Shown: positions 1-6,742, counted from the stretch's first letter. The stretch: DNA of 49,222 bases from Rhodoferax sp. (GCA_025351745.1 JANXVI010000026.1:1-49222); one strand, 5' to 3'. The notes: generated from the letters alone by a model not told the origin. Numbers and translations: made by a program.

Positions 1-1
1 C

Positions 2-298
2 GTGCAAGACTTCTGGATGCTGCTCAGCGGCGACCGCAGCCAGCGCACGCGCCAGCTCGGCGCGCTGGTGGATGGCTACGAGCAGTTCCGCGATTTCAAC
101 CGCGCCGAGCTGGTGCTGATCGAACCGCTGCGCACGCTGCGCCTGATCCACTACAGCGCCTGGCTCGCCCGCCGTTGGGACGACCCCACCTTTCCCGTCA
201 ACTTTCCGTGGTTCGGCTCCAGCGACTACTGGCAGGGCCAGGTGCAAATGCTGGAGGAGCAGGTGGAGGCGATGCAAGAAGAGCCACTGGTGGTTTGA
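2..298 (+). CDS. srkA: Stress response kinase A (SrkA/RdoA/YihE), C-terminal part
   Basis: The reading frame is open from the window edge to a TGA at 296-298, so only the last 98 residues are present and the start lies upstream. The visible part carries the family's closing segment: an Arg-rich helix followed by YSAWLARRW, then FPVNFPWFGSSDYW, which matches the end of the SrkA/YihE Ser/Thr kinases (APH fold). These cytoplasmic kinases phosphorylate proteins and are linked to envelope and oxidative stress. The catalytic residues are outside the window, so activity cannot be judged. The next gene is convergent and ends one base away. Confidence 0.8.
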   Translation: MQDFWMLLSGDRSQRTRQLGALVDGYEQFRDFNRAELVLIEPLRTLRLIHYSAWLARRWDDPTFPVNFPWFGSSDYWQGQVQMLEEQVEAMQEEPLVV

Positions 299-299
299 T

Positions 300-734
300 C
301 TACTGCGGGGAGGAAGGCTTGGGCTGAATCGGCCCCGGTTGCTTGGCTTCCGACTTCAGCCCGGAGTCCAGGCAGGCCCAAGCGGGCGCGCTGGATGCCC
401 ATATATTGATCTGCGGTTTCACCGAGGACGGCTCATCCAGCGTGCCCAGTCGCACCACGCGAAACTGAGGACTGGCAGACGAACTTGCAAAGAGATGGCA
501 ACCACAGCGTGGGCAAAAGTGGCGAGAGATGGTGTTGCCGCTGTCTGCTTGGCTGGTGTAGCAGCCCAGGGGCCCGTCCACTTTAATGTTTCCGCTTGGG
601 AATATCGCATTGGCCGTCCCGTTGCCGGAAATTTTCTGGCAAGTCTGACACCAGCAAATGCGTGCGGTCACCGGCTCACCGCTGACCGTGTAGTGAACAT
701 TTCCGCAAAGACACTGCCCCGTTCGATCCGCCAT
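300..734 (-). CDS. GFA family zinc protein (glutathione-dependent formaldehyde-activating/CENP-V fold)
   Basis: The 144-residue protein has the GFA zinc pattern: C8-x-C10, C27-x-C29-xx-C32 (CWCQTC) and a later CPRCG pair. The fold is a small beta structure holding one structural and one labile zinc. Founding members were reported to speed the formaldehyde-glutathione adduct reaction, but most homologues have no proven substrate. The C-terminal 20 or so residues are Pro/Lys/Ser-rich and look disordered. The ATG at 734 is divergent from the queE leader region. The family call is firm and the substrate is unknown. Confidence 0.85.
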   Translation of the reverse strand: MADRTGQCLCGNVHYTVSGEPVTARICWCQTCQKISGNGTANAIFPSGNIKVDGPLGCYTSQADSGNTISRHFCPRCGCHLFASSSASPQFRVVRLGTLDEPSSVKPQINIWASSAPAWACLDSGLKSEAKQPGPIQPKPSSPQ

Positions 735-794
735 GCTGGTTCTCCATAGTTTGCCGGGTATTGTGCCGCTGGCGCGACGCTTATGACCACCGGT

Positions 795-827
795 TAAAAT
801 AGCCCCAAGGCCCGCTGCTCCGCGGGC
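795..827 (+). promoter_or_regulatory. Possible promoter -10 and 5' hairpin ahead of the queE leader
   Basis: A TAAAAT box at 795-800 resembles a -10 element, but no convincing -35 sits 16-18 bases upstream. From 810 to 827 there is a perfect 6-bp GC stem (GCCCGC, 6-base loop, GCGGGC) followed by TTT and then a T-rich stretch. If transcription starts near 806, the hairpin would lie at the very 5' end of the queE message and be too close to the start to act as a terminator. It could instead stabilise the message. Confidence 0.35.
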
Positions 828-868
828 TTTGCACTTTTATGCTTTTCGGAGCCATGTAGAGGACTACC

Positions 869-934
869 ATGTACAAAAACCTCGTATCCCCACACGCCGT
901 TGGGGTGTACAGCCATGTGGGGCACACCCCATGA
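869..934 (+). CDS. Leader ORF of 21 codons coupled to queE, rich in queuosine-decoded codons
   Basis: An ATG at 869 is preceded by a strong Shine-Dalgarno AGAGGA (858-863) with 5-base spacing. The ORF runs 21 codons to a TGA at 932-934 that overlaps the queE ATG at 931 as ATGA. Its codons include Tyr2, Asn4, His9, Tyr14, His16 and His19 (TAC, AAC, CAC, TAC, CAT, CAC), the class read by tRNAs carrying queuosine at position 34. queE has no good ribosome-binding site of its own, so its translation probably depends on ribosomes leaving this ORF. A role in sensing queuosine is inference. The start signal, length and overlap are directly visible. It could also be a simple coupling ORF with no sensing role. 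Confidence 0.6.
   Translation: MYKNLVSPHAVGVYSHVGHTP
888..931 (+). promoter_or_regulatory. Mutually exclusive RNA pairings covering the queE start
   Basis: Four short segments can pair in alternative ways: A 888-893 (CCCCAC), B 901-908 (TGGGGTGT), C 917-922 (GTGGGG) and D 924-930 (ACACCCC). A:B, A:C, B:D and C:D are all possible. C:D forms a 5-bp GC hairpin, 918-922 with 927-931, around a CACA tetraloop, and includes the first base of the queE start codon. The layout resembles a translation-controlled attenuator. All segments lie inside the leader ORF. No folding energies were computed. Confidence 0.45.
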
Positions 935-1566
935 GCTACCAGGTCAAGGAAATTTTTTACACGCTGCAAGGCGAAGGCTCCAACGCCGGTCGCCCTGCGG
1001 TGTTTTGCCGTTTTGCTGGCTGCAACCTGTGGTCTGGCCGCGAGCAGGACCGCGCCAGCGCCGTCTGCAAGTTTTGCGATACCGATTTTGTCGGCACCGA
1101 CGGCACGCTGGGCGGCAAGTTTGTAACCGCGCAGGCCCTGGCCGAGCGCATCGCTGCACAGTGGCCTAGCGCCGATACGGCCCACCGCTTTGTCGTCATG
1201 ACCGGTGGCGAGCCGCTGCTGCAGGTCGATACCGAACTGATCGATGCGCTGCATGCCCAGAGCTTCCACATCGCGGTGGAAACCAATGGCACGATTGCTG
1301 CGCCGGCCGGTATCGACTGGATTTGCGTCAGCCCCAAGGCCGGCTCCACGTGGGTGCAGCGATCGGGTCATGAGCTGAAACTGGTGTGGCCGCAGCCCGG
1401 CATCACGCTGGACGAATGTGAAGCGGCCGACTTCAGTCACCGCTACCTACAGCCCATGGACAACCCAGAGCGCAGCGCCAACACCGAGGTCTGCATTGCC
1501 CAGTGCCTACAGCGCCCGGCCTGGCGCCTGTCTTTGCAAACCCACAAAATCACGGGCATACGATGA
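931..1566 (+). CDS. queE: 7-carboxy-7-deazaguanine synthase QueE
   Basis: QueE is a radical SAM enzyme that converts 6-carboxytetrahydropterin into 7-carboxy-7-deazaguanine, the second step from the QueD product toward preQ0 and queuosine. The 211-residue protein begins with the family's YxxKEIFYTLQGEG segment. Its cluster cysteines are C31-X14-C46-X2-C49 rather than CX3CX2C, the hybrid motif known from Burkholderia QueE. A VVMTGGEPLLQ SAM-binding motif and a KLVWPQ segment follow. The frame is open 34 codons further upstream, but the ATG at 931 fits the family start and overlaps the leader stop. Its TGA overlaps the queD start as ATGATG, so the pair is cotranscribed and coupled. Confidence 0.93.
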   Translation: MSYQVKEIFYTLQGEGSNAGRPAVFCRFAGCNLWSGREQDRASAVCKFCDTDFVGTDGTLGGKFVTAQALAERIAAQWPSADTAHRFVVMTGGEPLLQVDTELIDALHAQSFHIAVETNGTIAAPAGIDWICVSPKAGSTWVQRSGHELKLVWPQPGITLDECEAADFSHRYLQPMDNPERSANTEVCIAQCLQRPAWRLSLQTHKITGIR

Positions 1567-1940
1567 TGCGCACCGCCCCAACCCGCTGTGAGATCAGCCA
1601 AAAGTTTTACTTCGACGCCGCACACACGCTGCGCCGCGAGATCGAGGCCGAAGGCAGCCGCCGCATCCACGGCCATACCTACCAGTGCGAAGTGAGCCTG
1701 TCCGGCACCATAGATCCGGTCACCGGCATGGTGGTGGACCTAGGCCTGGTGCGCGGCGCGATCGAGCAACTGCGTCCGCGCCTTGACCACCATTTGCTGG
1801 ACGACGTGGAGGGCCTGGGCCCTGCCACGCTGGAAAACCTGGCCCGCTTCATTTGGCGCGCGATAGCAGAGTCCCTGCCCGGCCTGGTGCAGGTGCGCAT
1901 CTGGCGCGACGGCGTAGGCGATAGCTGCACACTGCGCTGA
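1563..1940 (+). CDS. queD: 6-carboxytetrahydropterin synthase family protein (QueD)
   Basis: QueD makes 6-carboxytetrahydropterin from dihydroneopterin triphosphate and supplies the substrate for QueE. The 125-residue protein has the zinc ligands H21 (FDAAH), H36 and H38 (HGH), the LDHHLLDD segment and the TLENLARFIW helix typical of COG0720. Unlike E. coli QueD (CxxxHGH), the position four residues before the HGH histidine is a serine, S32. The ATG at 1563 overlaps the queE stop, and a second ATG follows at 1566. Operon position argues strongly for the QueD role, but the missing cysteine makes the mechanism less certain. Confidence 0.85.
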   Translation: MMRTAPTRCEISQKFYFDAAHTLRREIEAEGSRRIHGHTYQCEVSLSGTIDPVTGMVVDLGLVRGAIEQLRPRLDHHLLDDVEGLGPATLENLARFIWRAIAESLPGLVQVRIWRDGVGDSCTLR

Positions 1941-1979
1941 GCACGCCGAGCCAAAACCATGCGACCGAAGCCCTGATAT

Positions 1980-2037
1980 GCTATCTATTTGATAGCAGCT
2001 TGTGTATATTGCACGAGGGCTATAGGCCGTTTTTGCC
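1980..2037 (+). repeat. Comamonadaceae-type interspersed repeat, copy A
   Basis: This 58-bp intergenic copy starts with an imperfect palindrome (GCTATC, 5 bases, GATAGC), continues with an AT-rich middle, then has the conserved ACGAGGGCTATAGGCC block and ends in TTTTTGCC. Four more copies lie in the window at 24852-24908 (minus), 34003-34059, 34864-34918 and 41392-41449. Confidence 0.75.
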
Positions 2038-2063
2038 ATGAATAGTTAAAAAATACCAGCAAT

Positions 2064-2117
2064 ATACCTAAAAAAGGTATGTTAAACCGCTTCCCACGCC
2101 ACAGCCGCTTAGGCGGC
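2064..2117. terminator. Two hairpins between convergent queD and globin genes
   Basis: A 5-bp inverted repeat ATACC/GGTAT (2064-2068 and 2076-2080) surrounds an A-rich loop. A GC hairpin GCCGC/GCGGC (2104-2108 and 2113-2117) lies just before the globin stop. The AT-rich and GC-rich stems sit where the convergent transcripts from queD and the globin operon end. Neither has a clear T-tract, so termination is a suggestion. Confidence 0.35.
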
Positions 2118-2120
2118 GGG

Positions 2121-2693
2121 TTACCCGGCGAGTTGAGCCGTGCTGGCGCGGGGCAATCGCCGGTTGGAGTCTGGCGCCGCGCGGCGGTGGTAGCCGCGGT
2201 TGCCCCCTAGTTCAAACGCGGCGCGGCGGCGCTGGCGGCGGCGCTCGGCGGTCCTCTGGCGAATCGCGACGGCTGCGGCGGATTCTCCATTGGCACCGGC
2301 CAGCATCAACCGTGTCATGGTTCCGACGGCGGAGGCCCACGCCTCTCGAAGCGGCGCCGAAAAGAAGTCTTCTCCGAGCAACTGCTCCAAGGTTTGCATC
2401 AGCGCCACTTCAAAGTAGGGGTAATGGTGCGGCTGGATGCCACAGATGGCGTTGATGCGACCGATTTGCATCAGCAGCGCGGCGTGGGTGTCCAACTGGT
2501 GCATGCCCATCACGGCGCGACCAAAAGTCTGCAGGACCATGTCGTTGCGCCCATCCACGTAGCCGGTGTACAGCGCAGTCAACCAAGGCCTGTGCTCCAG
2601 CAAATTGCCCTGGAACAGCGCCAGGGCTTGGTCGCCCTGCTCTTGCACCCTGGTCCAGGAAGCCTGCACCAGCGTGACTGCGTTTTTGTTCAT
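2121..2693 (-). CDS. Globin-fold protein lacking the proximal histidine
   Basis: The first 140 residues resemble single-domain and flavohaemoglobin-type globins: an A helix with VQASWTRVQ, then the stretch running IQPHHYPYFEVAL (the family's HYPIVG region), then the LREAWASAVG helix. Aligned to Vitreoscilla globin and Hmp, the proximal F8 histidine position is N81 (codon AAC, seen as gtt at 2451-2453). Haem may be absent or bound differently. About 50 further residues form an Arg-rich tail that is unusual for globins. The ATG at 2693 overlaps the stop of the PAP2 gene as ATGA, so expression is coupled to the envelope genes upstream. A sensor or structural role is possible, and oxygen carriage is unlikely. 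Confidence 0.65.
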   Translation of the reverse strand: MNKNAVTLVQASWTRVQEQGDQALALFQGNLLEHRPWLTALYTGYVDGRNDMVLQTFGRAVMGMHQLDTHAALLMQIGRINAICGIQPHHYPYFEVALMQTLEQLLGEDFFSAPLREAWASAVGTMTRLMLAGANGESAAAVAIRQRTAERRRQRRRAAFELGGNRGYHRRAAPDSNRRLPRASTAQLAG

Positions 2694-3523
2694 GGATGAG
2701 GTTCCTTGCTCGAAGTAGGTATCCGGTCTTGCGATGCGGTCCGCGCCTTGGCTGCCGCCCAATTTTGTCTGGCAAAGGCGACCAGTGAGCCCGCCGTCAC
2801 CAGCGCCAGGACCCCCTGTATTGGTTGATTCTCGTCAAAATCCTGCGTCTCGGTCAACAGGGCATACACGGTGGCGACCAGCAGCCCCGCCACCAGACGC
2901 AAACTCCATGACGTAGGTTGCAAATGCTGGTCGCCCATGCGGGCCAGCAGGCGGGTGCCCAGCAGTCCGGCCAGCAAGCCCAGGCTCATCCCGACCACCA
3001 CATCACCAGGCCAATGGGCGCCTACTGCTATGCGCGACAAGCCCGTTCCCGCCGCCAGCATGAACAGCCACAGGTGCCTGGCCCGCCCGGCCTGCGGCAG
3101 CGTGAAATAGATGGCAGTGGCTACGGTGAACGCGGTCAGGGTATGGCCGGAGGGCATGGAAACGTTGTGCAGCAGTTCGCCCACGACCCGAATCTGCGCG
3201 TTGTCCACAACCGCGGCTGGGCGTGGGCTTTCGATTAGCCCCTTGCCGACGCGGGCAAACACGATGGCAAATGGCGCGGCACACAGCCAGGCCCAGATCA
3301 GCCGCGGCGCGCGTACCAGCAGCGGCGACGTAACAGCGAGCACACCCCAGGCGTTGCCCAGCATGGACAGGCCGGTCCAGAACGGCGCGGCCACCGGCGC
3401 GCACAGGGTGTTCAGGAAAACGAAGGTCGCTGGCTCAAAGCGGTGCAGCCACAGTGGCGCGCCCAGAATGAACAACATCACGGGCAGCAACCAGTATCGA
3501 AGGGGAATGTTGGAGACTTGCAT
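2690..3523 (-). CDS. PAP2 family membrane phosphatase
   Basis: This 277-residue membrane protein has the complete acid phosphatase signature of the PAP2 family: KGLIESPRP (KxxxxxxRP), MPSGH and SRIAVGAHWPGDVVVG (SR...H...D). At least five hydrophobic segments can be seen. Such enzymes dephosphorylate lipid pyrophosphates such as undecaprenyl pyrophosphate, or lipid A, on the outer face of the inner membrane. The ATG at 3523 shares a base with the TGA of the glycosyltransferase, and its stop overlaps the globin start. The pairing with a GT39-type transferase suggests recycling of, or acting on, a polyprenyl or lipid A phosphate. The exact substrate is unknown. Confidence 0.85.
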   Translation of the reverse strand: MQVSNIPLRYWLLPVMLFILGAPLWLHRFEPATFVFLNTLCAPVAAPFWTGLSMLGNAWGVLAVTSPLLVRAPRLIWAWLCAAPFAIVFARVGKGLIESPRPAAVVDNAQIRVVGELLHNVSMPSGHTLTAFTVATAIYFTLPQAGRARHLWLFMLAAGTGLSRIAVGAHWPGDVVVGMSLGLLAGLLGTRLLARMGDQHLQPTSWSLRLVAGLLVATVYALLTETQDFDENQPIQGVLALVTAGSLVAFARQNWAAAKARTASQDRIPTSSKEPHP

Positions 3524-5022
3524 CAGGGGGAAGCTCCCAATAACCGGGGCTGCGGCTGGCCCGACCAATGATGGCACGCGTAGAAGTGAAACCGGGATAC
3601 GACCCGCCCCAGCCTTAGTACGTCCTGCGCGTCCAGTAACGTGCAATCGGCAAATCCGTGTACGCCCACCGGTGGTACATAGCCTAGTTGGGACCATTCC
3701 ACCAGCAGTGTGTTTCCACCCACCGCAAGGTCGCCCGCCCAGAGGTCAAACTGGTCAAAACGGTCTTCCAGCACATGCACGGGCAACGGCCGGGCGTACC
3801 ATCCCAGGCGGCTGGCCAGGGTCCAGTTCTGTACGGATACGCTGGGCAGACCTTGTTGCTGCGCCAAAGCCAACGCGCGCGCGCCTGCAACATCCCATCC
3901 GTGCAGATCGGCAAAGGGGTTCGAGGGCTGATCCGTGTTACCTTGGCCGTTGGCGTTGGTGAACAGTGGGAAACCGGCAGTCAGCATCAGGCCAAATGCC
4001 GCGACGCACAGCAGACCCTGCAGGGCCACGATAGCCCGGATGGACCAACGATGCCCTTGCTGCCAGGCGCGTGCCAAGCCCAGGCCGGCAAATGGCGCCA
4101 GCGCACCCCAGGCCGGCGCCGTCCAGTGCGGAAGGCTGGTGCCTCCACCCGACAGCAGCGCCAGCACCACAAAGGGCACTACAAAAAACAAACCCAAGCT
4201 GCGTTCTTTCGGGGCCACGCTATGGCGCCAACCGGACCAGGCCCACGCCAGCAAGGGCCCATAGACCAACAATTGCACCAGGAGAAAGCGCAGCACTTGG
4301 ACCGCCTGCCAGCCGCCACCGGCACCGTGCTGCGCCTGGTAGGTGAATGAAATCCAATGGTTCTGACTATTCCAATAGGCCACCGGCATGACGAGCAACA
4401 GGGCCACGATCAGCGCCATCCACATCCAGCCGTTGCGCAGCAAGGAAACGCCCTGCGCCCACAGCACACACAAGCCCACGGCGGCGGCGGCAAAGATCGC
4501 GGTGTATTTGCTCAAGCCTGCCAAGCCCAATGCCAGCCCCAGCATTAACCAGGGAAAAGGACGGCGTGCGGCGCGGGCATCCATCAGATCCAGCGTCAAC
4601 CACATCGCTGCCACCGTAAAAAAAACCAGCAGGGTGTCGGGCAGCAGGCCGATGCCCAGCACATGCAGCAGTGGCGCCAGCGCCAGCGCCAGCACCGCCC
4701 ACAGTCCGGCCTGACCGGGCGACGGCGCGGCTTCTTGCTGGGCTGCGTTGACCTGCAAACGTTCCGCCAATGCGTACACCATCCAGGCAGTTGCCAGCCA
4801 CAGCACTTCGGGCACGCAACGCATCACCCAGGTGGGCGCGCCCAACGCGACCAGTGGCCACTGCGCCCAACCCACCAGCGGCGGATGGTCAAAATAGCTC
4901 CAGTCCAAATGGGCGGCGTACAGGGCGTAATGCGCCTCGTCCACCGACAGGCCCAGCAGCGCGCCAAGGACTAAATGCAGCACGCACACCAAGGCCAATA
5001 GCGCACAGACGTTGCGGGGCAT
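3523..5022 (-). CDS. Glycosyltransferase family 39 (ArnT/PMT-like) membrane protein
   Basis: This protein of about 500 residues has ten or more transmembrane helices. Near the N-terminus is the GT39/ArnT hallmark: an acidic DEAHY in the first periplasmic loop, then YFDHPPLVGW. These transferases use a polyprenyl-phosphate sugar and transfer it to lipid or protein in the periplasm. The C-terminal part after the last helix is a small soluble domain. I chose the ATG at 5022, which directly precedes the first hydrophobic helix. An in-frame GTG at 5058 would add 12 residues, and neither start has a clear ribosome-binding site. It heads a coupled operon with the PAP2 phosphatase and the globin. Confidence 0.8.
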   Translation of the reverse strand: MPRNVCALLALVCVLHLVLGALLGLSVDEAHYALYAAHLDWSYFDHPPLVGWAQWPLVALGAPTWVMRCVPEVLWLATAWMVYALAERLQVNAAQQEAAPSPGQAGLWAVLALALAPLLHVLGIGLLPDTLLVFFTVAAMWLTLDLMDARAARRPFPWLMLGLALGLAGLSKYTAIFAAAAVGLCVLWAQGVSLLRNGWMWMALIVALLLVMPVAYWNSQNHWISFTYQAQHGAGGGWQAVQVLRFLLVQLLVYGPLLAWAWSGWRHSVAPKERSLGLFFVVPFVVLALLSGGGTSLPHWTAPAWGALAPFAGLGLARAWQQGHRWSIRAIVALQGLLCVAAFGLMLTAGFPLFTNANGQGNTDQPSNPFADLHGWDVAGARALALAQQQGLPSVSVQNWTLASRLGWYARPLPVHVLEDRFDQFDLWAGDLAVGGNTLLVEWSQLGYVPPVGVHGFADCTLLDAQDVLRLGRVVSRFHFYACHHWSGQPQPRLLGASP

Positions 5023-5124
5023 GGCAAGACAAGAGACCGGGTAGAGGGAGGGAGGCACGTGCGGCTATTGGCAAATCAAAAGTCCTGCAGTCTAAACTGT
5101 GGGGTCCACGCAAAGAGACTCGCC

Positions 5125-5364
5125 ATGCCCGAAATCCCTACCCGCGCTGCCATCGACACCAGCAGGTGCCCAATGTGCGGCCAAAGCAACCAATGCGCCA
5201 ACGAGGCCGAAAAGGGCACGGGAATTGCGCAAGGCCCCTGCTGGTGCACCGAGGCTGTCTTCACACCCGAGTTGTTGCACAGCGTGCCCGCCGAGGCGCG
5301 GCGCCTGGCCTGCATTTGTGCCCGCTGCGCTGGGGCGACCATCGCGCAAACGGTCGGTCACTGA
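5125..5364 (+). CDS. Cysteine-rich CWC family small zinc protein
   Basis: The 79-residue protein has a CPMCG pair near the start, a central GPCWCTE and a C-terminal CICARCAG. This four-part cysteine pattern is that of the cysteine-rich CWC family. It is probably a small zinc-ribbon protein of the cytoplasm. Its function is unknown in the family. The chosen ATG has an AAAGAGA ribosome-binding site and gives the usual short MPEIP-type start. It lies upstream of the tautomerase gene with a 60-base gap and may share its transcript. Confidence 0.75.
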   Translation: MPEIPTRAAIDTSRCPMCGQSNQCANEAEKGTGIAQGPCWCTEAVFTPELLHSVPAEARRLACICARCAGATIAQTVGH

Positions 5365-5425
5365 GCTCCGCAAGCAGCCAAAACCGCTCCACACATTCCG
5401 ACACAACCTACAAAAGGATTACCCC

Positions 5426-5617
5426 ATGCCTACCTACCATGTTGAAATGCTCGAAGGCCGCACACTGGCGCAAAAGAAGAAGCTGGTTGAAGAAATCACC
5501 CGTGTCAGCGTCGAAGTGCTGGGTGGTTCACCCGAATCCGTTGACATTTTGATCGTTGACGTCAAACGCGAAAACTGGGCGACGGGCGGCAGGCTATGGA
5601 CTGAACCGCGCGATTGA
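5426..5617 (+). CDS. 4-oxalocrotonate tautomerase family protein
   Basis: The 63-residue protein starts MPTYHVEML, so after removal of Met the catalytic Pro1 of the tautomerase superfamily is exposed. The length and the EITRVSVEVLGGSPESVDILIVDV core fit the 4-OT subfamily. These hexameric enzymes interconvert keto and enol forms of dicarboxylates, and many paralogues have no known substrate. A ribosome-binding site AAAAGGA stands 7 bases ahead of the ATG. Arg residues toward the C-terminus (the RENW and GGR segments) could bind a carboxylate. No degradation pathway genes are adjacent, so the substrate is open. Confidence 0.85.
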   Translation: MPTYHVEMLEGRTLAQKKKLVEEITRVSVEVLGGSPESVDILIVDVKRENWATGGRLWTEPRD

Positions 5618-5681
5618 ACTAACCCGGAGACCGCGCCGACGTCTCCCAAAAGCCCATTCGACAAACACCAAAAAAGCGATC

Positions 5682-6269
5682 ATGAAAATCCACCCCTATG
5701 TGTTCGTATCCCTGTGCCTGCTGCCCAGCCTGGGCCAGGCTGCAGACGTTGCCCCCAAACCCGCCAACAGTATCGTAACTGCGCCGCATGTTCGCGCCAT
5801 CACCCAGGCACCCGGCGTGCCCGAGGTCAGCGGCGAGCACGCCATGGTCGCTCTCTTCAGCCTGGCGCCACTGATGCAGGAGTTTGAGACAACGGTGAAA
5901 CCGCTGGGTAACTATTACCAGCCGTTCACGCAGTGGAGCACGAAAACCCGGCAAGACCTGCTCGCCCTGATTGAAGCCGCGAAATTGTCGAAAACCCCCG
6001 GCGAAACAGTACTGCTAAGCAACAAGGCCAAGCCCCAGTTTGAGAAGGCCATCAAGATCGCCAAAGCCATCGTGCCACTGGACCCCGAAGTTCAATTTTT
6101 AAACAACCAGATCGCCAAAGCCTCGGCTTGTCTGGCCAAACGACAGGCTGCTCTTCAAATGGCCGATGAGAAGTCCAAATTGGCGGTCCAGTTTGCCATG
6201 GACGGCCTGCCAGCCAGCGTGAAGTCGTTGATGAGCCTGGTGACCGAAGCGAACGCCGCCTGCTCTTAA
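5682..6269 (+). CDS. Exported protein of unknown function
   Basis: The 195-residue protein has a standard signal peptide (MKIHPYVFVSLCLLPSLGQA, probable cleavage after GQA). The mature part is mainly alpha-helical and Lys/Ala-rich, with one Cys in the middle (ASACLAK) and one at the end (AACS) that could form a disulphide. I recognise no domain. It is followed by a good inverted repeat that looks like its terminator and is probably transcribed alone or with the small genes upstream. It is likely periplasmic. Confidence 0.7.
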   Translation: MKIHPYVFVSLCLLPSLGQAADVAPKPANSIVTAPHVRAITQAPGVPEVSGEHAMVALFSLAPLMQEFETTVKPLGNYYQPFTQWSTKTRQDLLALIEAAKLSKTPGETVLLSNKAKPQFEKAIKIAKAIVPLDPEVQFLNNQIAKASACLAKRQAALQMADEKSKLAVQFAMDGLPASVKSLMSLVTEANAACS

Positions 6270-6315
6270 AGTTTGTGAACACCACCGTTCGCGCGTGACG
6301 ACTTCACAAACTTTT
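6268..6315 (+). terminator. 12-bp inverted repeat terminator
   Basis: A perfect 12-bp inverted repeat (6268-6279 AAAGTTTGTGAA and 6303-6314 TTCACAAACTTT) with a 23-base loop begins at the stop codon of the preceding gene and ends in TTTT. The stem is AT-rich and the loop is long, so it may also serve as a protein-binding site or as a bidirectional terminator. Confidence 0.55.
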
Positions 6316-6415
6316 ACATACACACAGCTCCACTGCGGTCAGCCCACCGCCCAACCGACGACGTTGTAGTTCCATGGAGTTCGTTCCATGCAACCTCAAC
6401 ACTTCGGAGTTTCAT

Positions 6416-6742
6416 ATGAAGATCAAGACACTTGTTGGCGCAGTCGCGATGACCCTGGCTGGCCTGGCGATGGCGCAAACGTCCACCCCCAATCTGGATA
6501 AGCGCGAAGCCAGTCAGCAAAAGCGCATTGACCAAGGCGTGGCGTCTGGCCAGCTCACCGCCAAAGAGACCAACAACCTGGACAAGCGCCAAGCCAAACT
6601 GGCTGCTGACGAAGCCGCTGCCAAATCTGACGGCAAGGTGACCCCCGCCGAGCGCCGCAAGCTACAACGCGAAGCCAACCGCAACAGCCGCGCCATCTCC
6701 CGCCAAAAGCATGACAAACAAACAACTTCCAACCCCAAGTAA
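6416..6742 (+). CDS. Small exported charged protein with an internal repeat
   Basis: The 108-residue protein has a clear signal peptide (MKIKTLVGAVAMTLAGLAMA) and a mature part of about 88 residues that is very rich in Lys, Arg, Gln and Asp and should be helical and periplasmic. Two similar units follow each other: NLDKREA...GVASGQLTAKE and NLDKRQA...KSDGKVTPAER. The second unit has a DGKVTPAE segment that faintly resembles an EF-hand loop. A ribosome-binding site CGGAG is present 6 bases before the ATG. I do not recognise a named family. A CpxP-like or metal-buffering role would be speculation. Confidence 0.7.
   Translation: MKIKTLVGAVAMTLAGLAMAQTSTPNLDKREASQQKRIDQGVASGQLTAKETNNLDKRQAKLAADEAAAKSDGKVTPAERRKLQREANRNSRAISRQKHDKQTTSNPK

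Noticed and set aside
829..930. 34-codon in-frame extension of queE
   Set aside because: The residues do not match QueE, and the ATG at 931 matches the family start and overlaps the leader ORF stop.
781..930. preQ1 riboswitch upstream of queE
   Set aside because: I looked for the type I pattern (an A-rich tail AAAAAACTAA close to the ribosome site) and did not find it. The segment has a different set of pairings.
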